Positions 16,175 through 25,336 of a DNA stretch of 64,000 nucleotides are shown here, piece after piece. The notes beneath the pieces were generated by a model that had not been told where the DNA came from, did no database searches, and saw only the letters and a list, made by a program, of their open reading frames with translations. How positions within the stretch are numbered: the first letter of the stretch is position 1; the number at the start of each line of letters is the position of its first letter. A program made the translations under genes and the position numbers. Source of the DNA: Bifidobacteriaceae bacterium (lineage in GTDB: Bacteria; Actinomycetota; Actinomycetes; Actinomycetales; WQXJ01); assembly GCA_031270825.1 (NCBI GenBank), contig JAISXH010000026.1, positions 16,642 to 80,641 of the forward strand, written 5' to 3'.

Positions 16175-17785
16175 TCAGCGGCTAGCGAGCAAATCTTTGA
16201 GGAGCGCGATATGCCGGAGGATGGCTTCCTCCCCGCCGACCTGATCCTCCAATTCGGCCAGAATCTCCAATTCGGTCAGTTGTTCAGCCTGGCGGCGGGC
16301 CGCCCGGCCGACGGCCCCGGGCCGCTTGGCCATTTGCAGCAGCGAAACCAATTCGGCCGCCAAAGCGGCCTGACCGGCCTCCAGGTTGGCGTATTCGACG
16401 GAACGACGGATTTGCACCGCCACCGCCACCGGGTCGGACGGCGCCCCGGCGCCGCTGGCGGACCGGACAGTGGCAGTCGAAACAGACCGCACGGCCGAAT
16501 CGGCCGAACCCGGCCCCCAGGCCGAGCAGCTAGCACCCGACTCGCCCGCCGGCTGCCAGGACTCAGCAACGATGGCCGCGACGTCGAAATCGTCCGGTCC
16601 TGAATCGGCTGGGTTCGCCACCCCTGCGGGCGGCCTTGACATATACCCGTCCGAGCGGGCTTGTTCGGCGGTGTAGCGGTAGACGGGCCGGCCGAAGTAC
16701 TCGTAGACAGAGCGCGCCGCCGGCTGAGCCACTCCGACGATCCCAACCTGGTAGGCGTTGGGGAACCGCTCCAACACGCCCGTCCAAATGGCCGGATCGG
16801 CGGTTTGGCCGCCGTGGGCCAGGTTGACCACAACCAAGTCGATGTCGGCCGGATCGAGTTGGTCGAACTCGTCGCCGAGCGACCCGATGGTCAGATCGGC
16901 GGCTGTGGTCTGGGCGAGCCGTCGCACCGGACCCAACGTCTGGGCCGATGACTCCGCCAGCGGGCGGTCGTCAAGATACAACAGGCCGCAGGGCTGGCCC
17001 GGCCGGGCCTGGAGCTGATAGGACGCGAACTTGGCCATCAGAGCCGTCGCCACCACGGTGGTGCCCGAACCGGGGACCAACTGCAGCAGGACTCGGCGCT
17101 GATCGCGGCTCAACGCGCTCAACGCCCGGTTGGTGGCCACGATCTGGTAGTACCGAAGCTCGACTGGCCGGTCGGCATCGGACAAGACGGAGGTGTCGAA
17201 AGTCTGCGACACCATGTGCGCGCCAGCGCGCCGCAACCGGTGCAGGCGCAAGTACGAACGCCAGGCCCGCAGCGGCGAGGCCAAGGTCTCGACTTGGCGG
17301 GTCTGGCCGGAGGCGATGAAATGCTCTACCAGTGCCTTGCCGTTGGTGGCGTACGCGAGCGGCACGTCCAATTTGGTGGCCTGGCGAATCGCCCGCGGCA
17401 GGCCGGTGGCGGGATTGTGCTGTGATCCGACGGTCGCGATAACCGCCGTCGGCGTGCCGGGGCGAGCGCTCAAGACGTAGGCGACAAGGTCCTCCCGCGA
17501 ACCGTGATGCTGGCGGCGCAACACCGCTGGCGGCTTCTTCTCCGGCCGTAGCGGGTACTCCCGGCGAACCTGGTCTTTTTCCCAACCCGCTTGGTCTAGC
17601 AGCTGGATGACGCGGAAATGGCGCGAGCCGGCACGGGGGCGTGCGCGACCCGGCCAGCGCCAGCGGGAGGCCAGCGCTGAAACGCCTGAATCGGTTGAAC
17701 GATCTGCCTTCGAACTCGCTGATGGGGCGCTCCGGCTCGTTCCGGTGGAGACCTTGGCTTGACTAATCTTCGTTGCGGCGGTCAT
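16175..17785 (-). CDS. inactivated type I restriction HsdR-like protein
   Basis: A 536-residue intact frame that follows EcoEI-type HsdR closely but has lost its catalytic residues. In the nuclease-like region the family motif AVIEAK reads AVIATV. The following stretch (DVPLAYATNGKALVEHF) is well kept. The helicase region starts with RYYQIVATNRAL. Walker A (family ATGTGKT) reads VPGSGTT without the Lys, motif II (DECHRG) reads NLAHGG, and motif III (GLTATP) reads GIVGVA. The landmark YEYFGRPVYRYTAEQARSDG is preserved. The second helicase domain is missing and is replaced by a low-complexity linker and a helical C terminus. No HsdM or HsdS is nearby. The long intact frame and a leaderless-type promoter suggest a kept non-enzymatic role, but its function is unknown. 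Confidence 0.8.
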   Translation of the reverse strand: MTAATKISQAKVSTGTSRSAPSASSKADRSTDSGVSALASRWRWPGRARPRAGSRHFRVIQLLDQAGWEKDQVRREYPLRPEKKPPAVLRRQHHGSREDLVAYVLSARPGTPTAVIATVGSQHNPATGLPRAIRQATKLDVPLAYATNGKALVEHFIASGQTRQVETLASPLRAWRSYLRLHRLRRAGAHMVSQTFDTSVLSDADRPVELRYYQIVATNRALSALSRDQRRVLLQLVPGSGTTVVATALMAKFASYQLQARPGQPCGLLYLDDRPLAESSAQTLGPVRRLAQTTAADLTIGSLGDEFDQLDPADIDLVVVNLAHGGQTADPAIWTGVLERFPNAYQVGIVGVAQPAARSVYEYFGRPVYRYTAEQARSDGYMSRPPAGVANPADSGPDDFDVAAIVAESWQPAGESGASCSAWGPGSADSAVRSVSTATVRSASGAGAPSDPVAVAVQIRRSVEYANLEAGQAALAAELVSLLQMAKRPGAVGRAARRQAEQLTELEILAELEDQVGGEEAILRHIALLKDLLASR

Positions 17786-17791
17786 GTGCCC

Positions 17792-17797
17792 AATCTA
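17792..17797 (-). promoter_or_regulatory. -10 element TAGATT, leaderless start of the HsdR-like gene
   Basis: On the minus strand TAGATT is followed by GGGCAC and then the ATG, with no Shine-Dalgarno. Confidence 0.5.
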
Positions 17798-17886
17798 GGT
17801 TTGCGTGGGGGATGTGACCCACGCCACTATAATCGGGCCAGTATGTGGGACGCTAGCTCCTTCGGGCCAGACGTCCAGCGGTCAGC

Positions 17887-18966
17887 TCAGCGCTGAAGTT
17901 CGCCCCGGATAAAGGCCTCAACCATTTCGCGTCCTTCGCGGTCCTCGTGCTGCACCGGCGGGGACTTGAAGAAGTAGGTGGACGGGCTGGTGACGGCGCC
18001 GCCGATGCCGCGGTCTTTGGCTATCTTGGCGGCCCGAAGGGCGTCGATGATGATGCCGGCCGAGTTCGGCGAATCCCAAACCTCCAGTTTGTACTCCAGG
18101 TTCAGCGGCACCTCGCCGAAGGCCCGTCCCTCCAGACGCACAAAGGCCCATTTGCGGTCGTCCAGCCAGGCCACATAGTCCGAGGGGCCGATGTGGATGT
18201 CCCGTTCCGGAAGCTGGTGTGAGACGTTGGATGTGACCGCCTGGGTCTTGGAGATCTTCTTGGATTCGAGACGCTCACGCTCGAGCATGTTCTTGAAATC
18301 CATGTTGCCGCCCACGTTGAGCTGGTAGGTCCGGTCCATCACCACGCCACGGTCCTCGAACAGCCGGGCCAGCACCCGGTGCGTGATGGTCGCTCCGACC
18401 TGCGACTTGATGTCGTCGCCGACAATCGGCACACCGGCGGCTTCGAACTTGGCCGCCCAGACCGGATCAGAGGCGATGAACACCGGCAGAGCGTTGACGA
18501 AGGCCACGCCGGCGTCGATGGCGCACTGGGCGTAGAACTTGTCGGCCTCCTCGCTGCCCACCGGCAGGTAGCTGACCAACACGTCGACTCGTTTGTCTTT
18601 CAGTTCCTGAACCACGTCGACCGGGGCGGCACCGGATTCGTCAATGGTCTGCCGGTAGTACTTGCCCAGGCCGTCGAAGGTCGGGCCGCGCTTGACTTCG
18701 ACTCCCTTGAACGGGACATCGGCGATCTTGATGGTGTTGTTCTGGCTGGCGCCGATCGCTTCCGACAGGTCCAACCCGACTTTGGCGGCGTCGACGTCGA
18801 AAGCTGTGACGAACTCGATGTCGCGGATGTGGTACGGGCCGAATTGGACGTGCATCAGGCCGGGCACGGTCGAATCCGGATCAGCGTTCCTGTAGAACTC
18901 GACGCCCTGAACCAGCGATGCGGCACAGTTTCCGACGCCGGCGATAGCGACCCGGATGGGGCTCAT
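17887..18966 (-). CDS. ino1: myo-inositol-1-phosphate synthase
   Basis: A 359-residue enzyme that converts glucose 6-phosphate to inositol 3-phosphate with NAD. In Actinobacteria this supplies phosphatidylinositol and mycothiol synthesis. The NAD-binding start is [16 protein letters not shown]; later family blocks are [32 protein letters not shown] and [11 protein letters not shown]. The length is normal for the short actinobacterial type. ATG at 18966 follows AAGGAG and overlaps the stop of padR by four bases, so the two are translationally coupled, and PadR probably regulates ino1. Confidence 0.95.
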   Translation of the reverse strand: MSPIRVAIAGVGNCAASLVQGVEFYRNADPDSTVPGLMHVQFGPYHIRDIEFVTAFDVDAAKVGLDLSEAIGASQNNTIKIADVPFKGVEVKRGPTFDGLGKYYRQTIDESGAAPVDVVQELKDKRVDVLVSYLPVGSEEADKFYAQCAIDAGVAFVNALPVFIASDPVWAAKFEAAGVPIVGDDIKSQVGATITHRVLARLFEDRGVVMDRTYQLNVGGNMDFKNMLERERLESKKISKTQAVTSNVSHQLPERDIHIGPSDYVAWLDDRKWAFVRLEGRAFGEVPLNLEYKLEVWDSPNSAGIIIDALRAAKIAKDRGIGGAVTSPSTYFFKSPPVQHEDREGREMVEAFIRGELQR

Positions 18967-19610
18967 TGGTGCTCCTTGGTTGATGTTTGGTGACTGAAGG
19001 TGGTTGCGATGCCAACCGGGACGGCGGCATCGGGGGGTGACAGAAGCCGACTCTGGGCGCGACGTGAGCCGCGTTCCTGATCTATCAGCTCCTCGAGCCA
19101 GCGCACTTCACGCTCGATTTGCTCGAGGGTGTGGCGTTGGAGTTCGTTGGTGTATGAATCGGTGGCACGGCCACGCTGGATGGCGGTGGTGACGCCGTCA
19201 AGGCGTTCGGCCATGCGAGCCCGGCGGCCCTCCAGAATCCGCAGTCTGGTGTCGACGTCGGTCTGCGCGAACAGGGCGAAGCGGACATCGAAGTTCTCAT
19301 CTTCCCAGGAGGCGGGGCCCGCCTCGCCCAGCAGCGACTCCAAGTGGCCCGCGCCGGCCTCGGTCAATTGATAGACGATCCGCCCGCGCCGGGACGCGCC
19401 GACCGTGCCCGCGTCGGCGTCTTCGGCCGAGGACGTGATCAGGCCTTGGGCCGCCAGTCCTTTCAGGCACGGGTAGAGGCTGCCGTAGGAGAACGGCCGC
19501 AGCAGCCCCAGCATCTCGTTGAGGCGCTTGCGCAGTTGATAGCCGTGCATCGGCGCAGAGTGGAGCAGGCCGAGGATGGCAAGCTCCAAGACTTGCGACC
19601 GGTTCCGCAC
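18963..19610 (-). CDS. PadR-family transcriptional regulator of ino1
   Basis: A 215-residue regulator with a winged helix at residues 1-85 ([19 protein letters not shown], then [13 protein letters not shown]) and a C-terminal helical dimerisation region. The GTG start at 19610 follows AAGGAGT. It is directly upstream of, and overlapping, ino1, an arrangement conserved in many Actinobacteria. A promoter with a TTGACA -35 and a 21-bp palindrome lie just upstream, so it probably represses its own operon. The effector is not known from sequence. Confidence 0.92.
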   Translation of the reverse strand: MRNRSQVLELAILGLLHSAPMHGYQLRKRLNEMLGLLRPFSYGSLYPCLKGLAAQGLITSSAEDADAGTVGASRRGRIVYQLTEAGAGHLESLLGEAGPASWEDENFDVRFALFAQTDVDTRLRILEGRRARMAERLDGVTTAIQRGRATDSYTNELQRHTLEQIEREVRWLEELIDQERGSRRAQSRLLSPPDAAVPVGIATTFSHQTSTKEHQ

Positions 19611-19672
19611 GGGCTACTCCTTATTGATTACGACAATTGATTCCGATAGCGTGGGGCCACCAAAGATGGTGC

Positions 19673-19693
19673 GATGCATCGATTCGATACATC
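19673..19693. promoter_or_regulatory. palindromic operator upstream of padR-ino1
   Basis: GATGCATCGATTCGATACATC is a near-perfect palindrome. Its ATG(C)-N11-ACAT arms fit the ATGT/ACAT signature of PadR sites. A further ATCGAATCGA lies at 19703-19712, between the -35 and -10. Binding is inferred. Confidence 0.6.
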
Positions 19694-19696
19694 TAC

Positions 19697-19725
19697 AGAC
19701 TAGATCGAATCGACCTCTTTGTCAA
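19697..19725 (-). promoter_or_regulatory. promoter of padR-ino1
   Basis: On the minus strand a perfect TTGACA -35 (19720-19725) is followed by 17 nt and TAGTCT (19697-19702) as a weaker -10. The ATCGAATCGA-type repeats overlap this promoter. Confidence 0.55.
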
Positions 19726-19764
19726 ACCTATCGACCCGGCGATTTTGCGCGCCGTCTCCTCTAC

Positions 19765-19800
19765 GGCGCTGTCGCCGGCGCTGTCGCCGGCGCTGTCGCC
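19765..19800. repeat. 12-bp tandem repeat x 3
   Basis: Three exact copies of GGCGCTGTCGCC, 47-95 bp upstream of the DUF5926 gene. Confidence 0.85.
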
Positions 19801-19846
19801 GACAACCCTGGCGACCCGGCGGCATCGGCGGCGGTCTGGGCTTGGG

Positions 19847-19852
19847 TACGCT
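19847..19852 (+). promoter_or_regulatory. -10 element TACGCT, leaderless start of the DUF5926 gene
   Basis: TACGCT is followed by 7 nt and ATG at 19860, with no Shine-Dalgarno. Confidence 0.45.
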
Positions 19853-19859
19853 CGTAGCC

Positions 19860-20684
19860 ATGCCGAAGAACCCGACCACCTACGTCGCGCGGCCGCTGGC
19901 CGGTTTCCCGCTCGAAGCCGAACTGGCGGCGATGCGGGAAATCCTGCCCGCCGCCGTGGCCACCGCCCAGCTGACCGAAGCCGAGGGCGGCGGTCCGGTC
20001 CACTTTGTCACCCTGCTGCCGGGAATGGCGCGCGGGTACAAACGAGCCGACGGCGTGCCGGTGGTGGCGACCCAACCGTCGCATCCGTCCGATGACGTGG
20101 CCCGCGACCTCGGCAACGCCCTGGTCGCGGCGCTGGCAGCCGACCCGAAGAGCGCCGCCACTCCGGCGCCTCTGGGCGAGCCGGGCCCGCGGCTGCAAGA
20201 ACTGATCGACCAGGACGCGCCGGTCAGTTTTGAGCTGCGGGACTCGTTCGAGTACTGGACCGAACTCGATCCCGAGGACAAGACTCTGGCCGACACGGCC
20301 GTCAGACTGGCCGAGGAGACCACCCCGACTGCGGCGGTGGGAGAGGTGGCGGGGGCGTACTGGGCCCGAATCAACGGCCGCGAGTATCTGCGCTGGTCGC
20401 TGGGGATCGCCGAGGACGAATTGCTCGACGCCCTGGCCCGGTTGCAGGCGAAGCGACAGGCGGGGGTGGTTGAGGACTCGAAGTACGCCGGCGCCTTCCG
20501 CACCATGGGCGTGGTCATCCCGGTCTGGGAATTGCCGCGCGGCGCCAGCGCCGAAGAACTGGCCGGTCCGCTGGCCGAATTCAAGGCCCGGCTGGACCAG
20601 GCGCTGGCCGAAGAGCGGCCGCTGGACGCCAACGAGCGTCGCTCCCGGGCCGGCCTGGTGGCTCGATTCTTGACTCTGCGCTGA
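19860..20684 (+). CDS. DUF5926-family protein
   Basis: A 274-residue cytoplasmic protein of an actinobacterial family often found beside a GT2 glycosyltransferase, as here. The characteristic N terminus is YVARPLAGFPLEAELAAMRE. The middle holds FEYWTELD, and the C terminus a RTMGVVIPVWELPRG block and a final RSRAGLVARFL. I start at ATG 19860 because the conserved family begins there and TACGCT lies 7 nt upstream; the longer frame from 19719 runs through the 12-bp repeat and looks non-coding. The function is not known. Confidence 0.8.
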   Translation: MPKNPTTYVARPLAGFPLEAELAAMREILPAAVATAQLTEAEGGGPVHFVTLLPGMARGYKRADGVPVVATQPSHPSDDVARDLGNALVAALAADPKSAATPAPLGEPGPRLQELIDQDAPVSFELRDSFEYWTELDPEDKTLADTAVRLAEETTPTAAVGEVAGAYWARINGREYLRWSLGIAEDELLDALARLQAKRQAGVVEDSKYAGAFRTMGVVIPVWELPRGASAEELAGPLAEFKARLDQALAEERPLDANERRSRAGLVARFLTLR

Positions 20685-20822
20685 CGGGTTTTGCCCTCCG
20701 GAAGGCATCTCAGCGGGGCGAGCCGAAGCGCAGATCGCTAGAATGGAAGCTTCAGGCGGACGCTACTAAACCTTTAGGCGCCGCGGGATAACATTTGGTG
20801 ATGAGGTTGCCCTCAACAGTTC

Positions 20823-20828
20823 TAGAGT
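20823..20828 (+). promoter_or_regulatory. -10 element TAGAGT, leaderless start of the GT2 gene
   Basis: TAGAGT is followed by 7 nt and GTG at 20836, with no Shine-Dalgarno. This favours GTG 20836 over GTG 20827. Confidence 0.5.
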
Positions 20829-20835
20829 GGAGTGG

Positions 20836-21654
20836 GTGAGCGGACAATTGTCCCCCCTTGAACCAGTTGCAGCCGCGCAGCGGGTAGCGGTTGTCATCCC
20901 CGCAAAGAATGAATCCGGCCGAATCGCCGCGACCGTAGCCAGCGCGAAAACCATACCGCGCGTGGATCTGGTCCTGGTGGTCGACGACGGCTCGCAGGAC
21001 CAAACCCGCCGCCGGGCTCAAGAGGCCGGCGCGGTGGTGGTCCGCCATTCGCACAACCGCGGCAAAGCCGCCGCCATGGAAACCGGCGCGGCCATTGTGG
21101 CAATGCGGGATGTCGAAGGCGACCCGGCTCGGCTGCTCCTGTTCCTGGACGCCGACCTGGGGGAGACCGCCGGCAACGCCGCGCCCTTGATCCGGCCGGT
21201 GGCCGATGCCGAGGTCGATTTCACAGTGGCGGTCCTCCCGCCGCAGATCGGGGCAGCCGGGTTCGGGGCGGTGGTGCGACTGGCGCGCAAAGGGATAGTC
21301 AAAGCGACCGGATTCACCGCCCGGGCCCCGCTCAGCGGCCAGCGCTGCCTGACCCGCGAAGCTTACGAAGAGGCGACCCCGCTGGCGCACGGTTGGGGCG
21401 TCGAAGCCGCCATGACGATCGACCTGCTGCGCAAGGGCTTCGCCATCCAGGAAGTCGAATGCGATTTGCGGCACCGCCCATCCGGCAGAACCGTCCGCGG
21501 TCTGGGCCACCGCGCCGCCCAGTACCGCGACGTGATGCTCGCTCTGACAGCTCGCGGCATCAAGATCGCGTTCTGGTCGGCCGGCCACCGCCTCAAGCGT
21601 GTCGCCCGCCGCAACCGCCCCCCGACACGCCCGCCCGGACACGCCGACACCTGA
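20836..21654 (+). CDS. GT2-family glycosyltransferase
   Basis: A 272-residue GT-A glycosyltransferase. VAVVIPAKNESGRI opens the nucleotide-sugar-binding fold. VDDGSQD and the metal-binding LFLDADLG follow, and a GWGVEAAMTIDLL block forms the acceptor side. A DolP-mannose synthase-like role in cell-envelope sugar transfer is plausible, but the acceptor is unknown. It lies between DUF5926 and a large convergent membrane-protein gene, a known actinobacterial neighbourhood. The last codons and stop lie in a 14-bp tandem repeat. Confidence 0.85.
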   Translation: MSGQLSPLEPVAAAQRVAVVIPAKNESGRIAATVASAKTIPRVDLVLVVDDGSQDQTRRRAQEAGAVVVRHSHNRGKAAAMETGAAIVAMRDVEGDPARLLLFLDADLGETAGNAAPLIRPVADAEVDFTVAVLPPQIGAAGFGAVVRLARKGIVKATGFTARAPLSGQRCLTREAYEEATPLAHGWGVEAAMTIDLLRKGFAIQEVECDLRHRPSGRTVRGLGHRAAQYRDVMLALTARGIKIAFWSAGHRLKRVARRNRPPTRPPGHADT

Positions 21655-21700
21655 CACCCGACGTCTGACACCCGACGTCTGACACCCGACACCTGACACC
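21645..21700. repeat. 14-bp tandem repeat x 4 spanning the GT2 stop
   Basis: Four copies of CGACRYCTGACACC (R=A/G, Y=C/T) start at 21645. The GT2 stop codon (21652-21654) is in the first. Related GTGTCAGACGTC sequence recurs in inverse at about 21749. Confidence 0.85.
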
Positions 21701-21820
21701 CGGCAGCCGACCCGGATTCCCCCGGACGCCTCCGGCGATCAGCCTCCGGTGTCAGACGTCCGGCATCCAGCGTCCGCCAGCGATCAGGCACCGGCCAACA
21801 GATCTCGATCCGCCACCGGA

Positions 21821-24262
21821 TCAAGACGGCGCCGTAGGTCGTGGCCGCTTGCCGCGAGCTGGCGCCAACCCGGCGCTGAGGAGAGGGCCGGCCACCGCCA
21901 GGCCGGTGACCGCGACAACCAGCCCTGAATCGTTCACCAGCGAGCCCAACGCCCAGGCCGTCGCCAGTCCGGCCACCAATGGCCGCAACACTGGCGCGGC
22001 GGTCCAAGTCTTAGTTTTCAGAGCGGCGAAGGCGCCGCGTTTGCTCAGGTAGAAGCAGATCAGCAACGCAACTGCGAGCCCCACCGCCGGGCCAACGGAC
22101 AGGCGCAGCCAGAGCCAGCCTTTCCGGGCCAAGACCTCGCCCAGACCGCCGCTCGCCACCGTCTGGACGAACCCCCCTAAATGGGTCCAGCGACCGGGGC
22201 CGCGCAGGTAGTCGAGCCAGGCCGCCGCGCCCGCCGCCGCCACGCCCGCCAGGATGACCACCAGCGCCCGCTTCCAGTTCACCCGCAGGTCGGCGGCGGT
22301 AGCGGCCATCACGGCGAACCCACCGACGATGCCGACCGCCCCGCCCAGGTCGGCCCCCCAGTGGGGGTTCGCGTCCACAACCAGGACCGCCAATCCGACC
22401 AAGGCGATCGGCGCCGCGGCCGCCAATCGCCTGCCCTTGGCCCAGGACGGCGCCGCCAGGATGGCCGCGCCCAGAATGGCGCCGGTCACCAGGATCGCGA
22501 AAACCGAATTCGTGTACCCGTACAAGCGCGCGGTCAGGAGCGTCGGGTAGCCCAGGGGCGCGTCGCGGGTGAAGACCCGCCCAATGAACGGATCGGCCAG
22601 CACCACAGCCGCTGAGATCAAGCCAATGACGCCGGGGGCGATCAGCGGCGAATCCGCTCGGCGACCGCGCCAGAACCGCTGCACAACCTCCGCGATCCCC
22701 GCCGCCAGGAGCGCCAACCCCGCCGAAACCAGGATCCAGGCCGCCAGCGGAGCCCCGAACCGCCACCAAGGCACGGCGTTGGCGGCCAGGCAGGCCGCCG
22801 GGAACGCGCCCGCCGCCAGAGCCAGGAGTCTGACCAACCGCGACCACTGGCCGGCGCCAGACCGGCCGCGTCCGCCTGTCACCGATCGGCGAGCGGCCAG
22901 GATCAGAGGGCCGAAGATGCCAATGGCGGCGATCACCATCACCGCCGTCCAACCGGACGGACCCCATTGGCGTGCCGCCACGGCATGGCGGTTCAGATCG
23001 GCCAGGCGCGCCTGGGCCGCGGCCGCGTCGCGCAGCGTCCCGCCCGCTCGCCACGGGGAAACCGGTCCGATCGGCGCCGGCACCAGTTCTTCTTCCAGCA
23101 CCTCAGTCAGGTCCGTGACCAAAGCCAACCCGGGCGTCTTGGTGGCGTTCGACTCGATCAGCCACGGCTGATCGCCGCCCATCGCGCCGGCGGAGTCAGG
23201 GCGCCGGTCCAGCACCACGCCCATGGTCGGATTGCCCCAGTCGGCCAGCGACGCGATCATCACCCGGTCGGTTCGAGCGGACCCGGCCGCCGCCTCCAGC
23301 GCCTCCAGGACCACGCCGATCCGGGCGTCCAGTTCTTCCGGCCCGATCGCCGACGTGCGTGTGCCCACGTCCACCACCAGCAGTTCGGAGCCGGCGGCGA
23401 CCGCTTGCTCAACCGCCTGGCGCAGACCTGAGGCCGAATCGGGAGCGGGCTGGTATTCGGCGCCGACCACTCCAGCGGCGTCCGCCAAGGCCAATGCCGC
23501 CCCCGGGCCAATGGCACTGGCGGTCAGCTCCATCTTGGACAACCAGGCGGCCAGGGCGCCGATCTGGTCGGCTGTGCCAGCCTCAACCGCCGGCGCGGTC
23601 AACTCGCGCCAACCCGGAATCTGGCCGTCAACTGGTTCGACTAAGGCTCGACAGCTCGGGGCGTCCACGCCCTTCAGGTCGCTGAGCACCCCCGGCGCCA
23701 CCTCGCCGATCCTGACCCCGGCGCCCACCGCCAGCCAGCCTTCAACTGGACAGGAGCCGACCCTGACGGACCGGTTCAGCAGACCGGCGGCGCCGGCGCC
23801 GGCCTCGAGAGAATCCCAGATCGCGGCAGTGGCGGCCGCCGATACGTCTGCCCAGCCCAGACCGGTGGTCCCGATCAGCACGACCAATTCGGACCGGTCC
23901 TGGGCGGCCTCGCCACCGGCCCGCCCCGCCTCCGGCGCCGCAGTCCCGGCCCCGGCCCCGGCCCGGGCCCCGGTCCCGGCCGACGCCACCGGGACAACGC
24001 CCCCCGGCGCCCAATCGGCGGCGACCGCCGCCGGCGCCATCGCCAGGCCCAGCGCCCCCGTCAAAGCCAAGCCGAGCGTCAAGGCGAGCGTGGTCACCAA
24101 GCCGCGCCGACGGCATCGTGCGCTGGGCCGGGCAACGGCGGCAACTGCCCGGCCGAACCGGGGCGCCTGACGAAGTCCAGGAATTCCGGCGGCGGCGACC
24201 CGGGCCCGAACGGGGTCCGTCCTCCCGGTTGGGCCGCAGCCGACGACTGTCACCCTCCTCAC
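21821..24262 (-). CDS. large polytopic membrane protein with extracytoplasmic domain
   Basis: An 813-residue membrane protein. An Arg-rich start precedes one signal-anchor helix at about residues 55-85. An extracytoplasmic domain of about 330 residues follows (ELVVLIGTTGLGWADV, VGSCPVEGWLAVGAG, VMIASLADWGNPTMGVVL) with an alkaline-phosphatase-superfamily look. The last ~400 residues hold about ten to twelve transmembrane helices. It is typical of actinobacterial proteins beside GT2 genes, but the role is unknown; an envelope-modifying function is a guess. The GTG start at 24262 is uncertain. Convergent with GT2, divergent from pheA. Confidence 0.75.
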   Translation of the reverse strand: MRRVTVVGCGPTGRTDPVRARVAAAGIPGLRQAPRFGRAVAAVARPSARCRRRGLVTTLALTLGLALTGALGLAMAPAAVAADWAPGGVVPVASAGTGARAGAGAGTAAPEAGRAGGEAAQDRSELVVLIGTTGLGWADVSAAATAAIWDSLEAGAGAAGLLNRSVRVGSCPVEGWLAVGAGVRIGEVAPGVLSDLKGVDAPSCRALVEPVDGQIPGWRELTAPAVEAGTADQIGALAAWLSKMELTASAIGPGAALALADAAGVVGAEYQPAPDSASGLRQAVEQAVAAGSELLVVDVGTRTSAIGPEELDARIGVVLEALEAAAGSARTDRVMIASLADWGNPTMGVVLDRRPDSAGAMGGDQPWLIESNATKTPGLALVTDLTEVLEEELVPAPIGPVSPWRAGGTLRDAAAAQARLADLNRHAVAARQWGPSGWTAVMVIAAIGIFGPLILAARRSVTGGRGRSGAGQWSRLVRLLALAAGAFPAACLAANAVPWWRFGAPLAAWILVSAGLALLAAGIAEVVQRFWRGRRADSPLIAPGVIGLISAAVVLADPFIGRVFTRDAPLGYPTLLTARLYGYTNSVFAILVTGAILGAAILAAPSWAKGRRLAAAAPIALVGLAVLVVDANPHWGADLGGAVGIVGGFAVMAATAADLRVNWKRALVVILAGVAAAGAAAWLDYLRGPGRWTHLGGFVQTVASGGLGEVLARKGWLWLRLSVGPAVGLAVALLICFYLSKRGAFAALKTKTWTAAPVLRPLVAGLATAWALGSLVNDSGLVVAVTGLAVAGPLLSAGLAPARGKRPRPTAPS

Positions 24263-24271
24263 CCTAACGAC

Positions 24272-24277
24272 TATGCT
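24272..24277 (+). promoter_or_regulatory. -10 element TATGCT of pheA
   Basis: TATGCT lies 33 bp before the pheA ATG, giving a short leader that includes GGGAG. The opposite strand of the same site reads CATAGT, 7 nt before the GTG of the divergent membrane-protein gene, so the site may act in both directions. Confidence 0.4.
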
Positions 24278-24309
24278 GCCTGCGACGATCCAACACTTGG
24301 GAGCCCCTC

Positions 24310-25281
24310 ATGACTGTGCCAGATTCCGCGCCGCGATACGCCTACCTAGGGCCCGCCGGAACGTTTACCGAGGAGGCCCTGCACCGGGTGGCGAGCGCCG
24401 AATCGGCCCACCTGCTGCCGCAGATCGACGTCATCAGCGCGATCGACCGGGTGCGCGAAGGCGCTGCCGACTATGCGGTCGTGGCGATCGAGAACTCGGT
24501 CGAAGGCGGCGTCACAGCGGTGCTGGACGCGCTGGCCGAAGGCGAACCATTGGTGATCACCAAAGAAATCCTGGTGCCGGTTTCATTCACCCTGGCGGCT
24601 CTCCCTGGAACACGGCTTGACCAGGTCAAACGGGTCGCCGCGCACCCGCACGCCTGGGCGCAGTGCCGCCAATGGGTACACCGACGCCTGCCCGGCGCCA
24701 CTCATGTGGGGGCGTCATCGAACACCTCGGCGGCGGCGTTGATGGCTCGCGTGTCCCAAGGGACCACGCCGCGCGACCTGCTCGACTTCGACGCCGGCCT
24801 GGTGCCACCCGCCGCCGTGGAGCATTATGACCTGACGGTGCTGGCCAGCGGGGTGGCGGACAACCCCAGCGCGGTGACGCGGTTCGTCTTGGTGCAGCCG
24901 CCCGGCCCGGTCCCGGCGCCAACCGGCGCCGACAAGACCACCTTGACGGTCGCGCTGCCGGATGAGCGCGCCGGCGCGCTGATGGAACTGCTGGAACAGT
25001 TCTCGACCCGGGGGATCAACTTGACCCGGATCGAGTCGCGGCCCTCAGGGGACGCCCTGGGCCGTTACTTGTTCTCCATCGACGCCGAAGCCCACGTCGC
25101 CGAACCGCGCATGGCGGAGGCCCTGGTCGGCCTGCACCGGGTCTCTCCCCACGTCCGCTATTTGGGTTCCTATCCCAAGGCTGATTTCGTGCCGACTCGG
25201 CTGCGGCCGGGAACCGCCGCCGAGGACTATGCCAGCGCCCGGGAGTGGGTCCAGGCCGTGCAAGCGGGCCAATCGGTTTGA
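24310..25281 (+). CDS. pheA: prephenate dehydratase
   Basis: A 323-residue monofunctional enzyme converting prephenate to phenylpyruvate in phenylalanine synthesis. The catalytic domain runs from YLGPAGTFTEEAL to the TRF motif (SAVTRFVLV, about residue 193). A C-terminal ACT domain follows (LTVALPDERAGALMELLEQF, then GINLTRIESRP), which binds Phe for feedback inhibition. ATG at 24310 is preceded by GGGAG. There is no chorismate mutase domain. Convergent with the lipid-kinase-like gene. Confidence 0.95.
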   Translation: MTVPDSAPRYAYLGPAGTFTEEALHRVASAESAHLLPQIDVISAIDRVREGAADYAVVAIENSVEGGVTAVLDALAEGEPLVITKEILVPVSFTLAALPGTRLDQVKRVAAHPHAWAQCRQWVHRRLPGATHVGASSNTSAAALMARVSQGTTPRDLLDFDAGLVPPAAVEHYDLTVLASGVADNPSAVTRFVLVQPPGPVPAPTGADKTTLTVALPDERAGALMELLEQFSTRGINLTRIESRPSGDALGRYLFSIDAEAHVAEPRMAEALVGLHRVSPHVRYLGSYPKADFVPTRLRPGTAAEDYASAREWVQAVQAGQSV

Positions 25282-25336
25282 CCCGCGCCCGGCGCGGCTC
25301 GGCCGCATAGTCCCGGCCGGGGCCAAAGGACAACCG

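Noticed and set aside
16175..17785. Functional type I restriction endonuclease
   Set aside because: The nuclease and helicase motifs are substituted, the second helicase domain is absent and no HsdM/HsdS genes are present.
17829..17834. TATAAT on the plus strand as a promoter
   Set aside because: It would drive transcription only into the 3' end of ino1 on the opposite strand; the minus-strand gene has a better-placed TAGATT.
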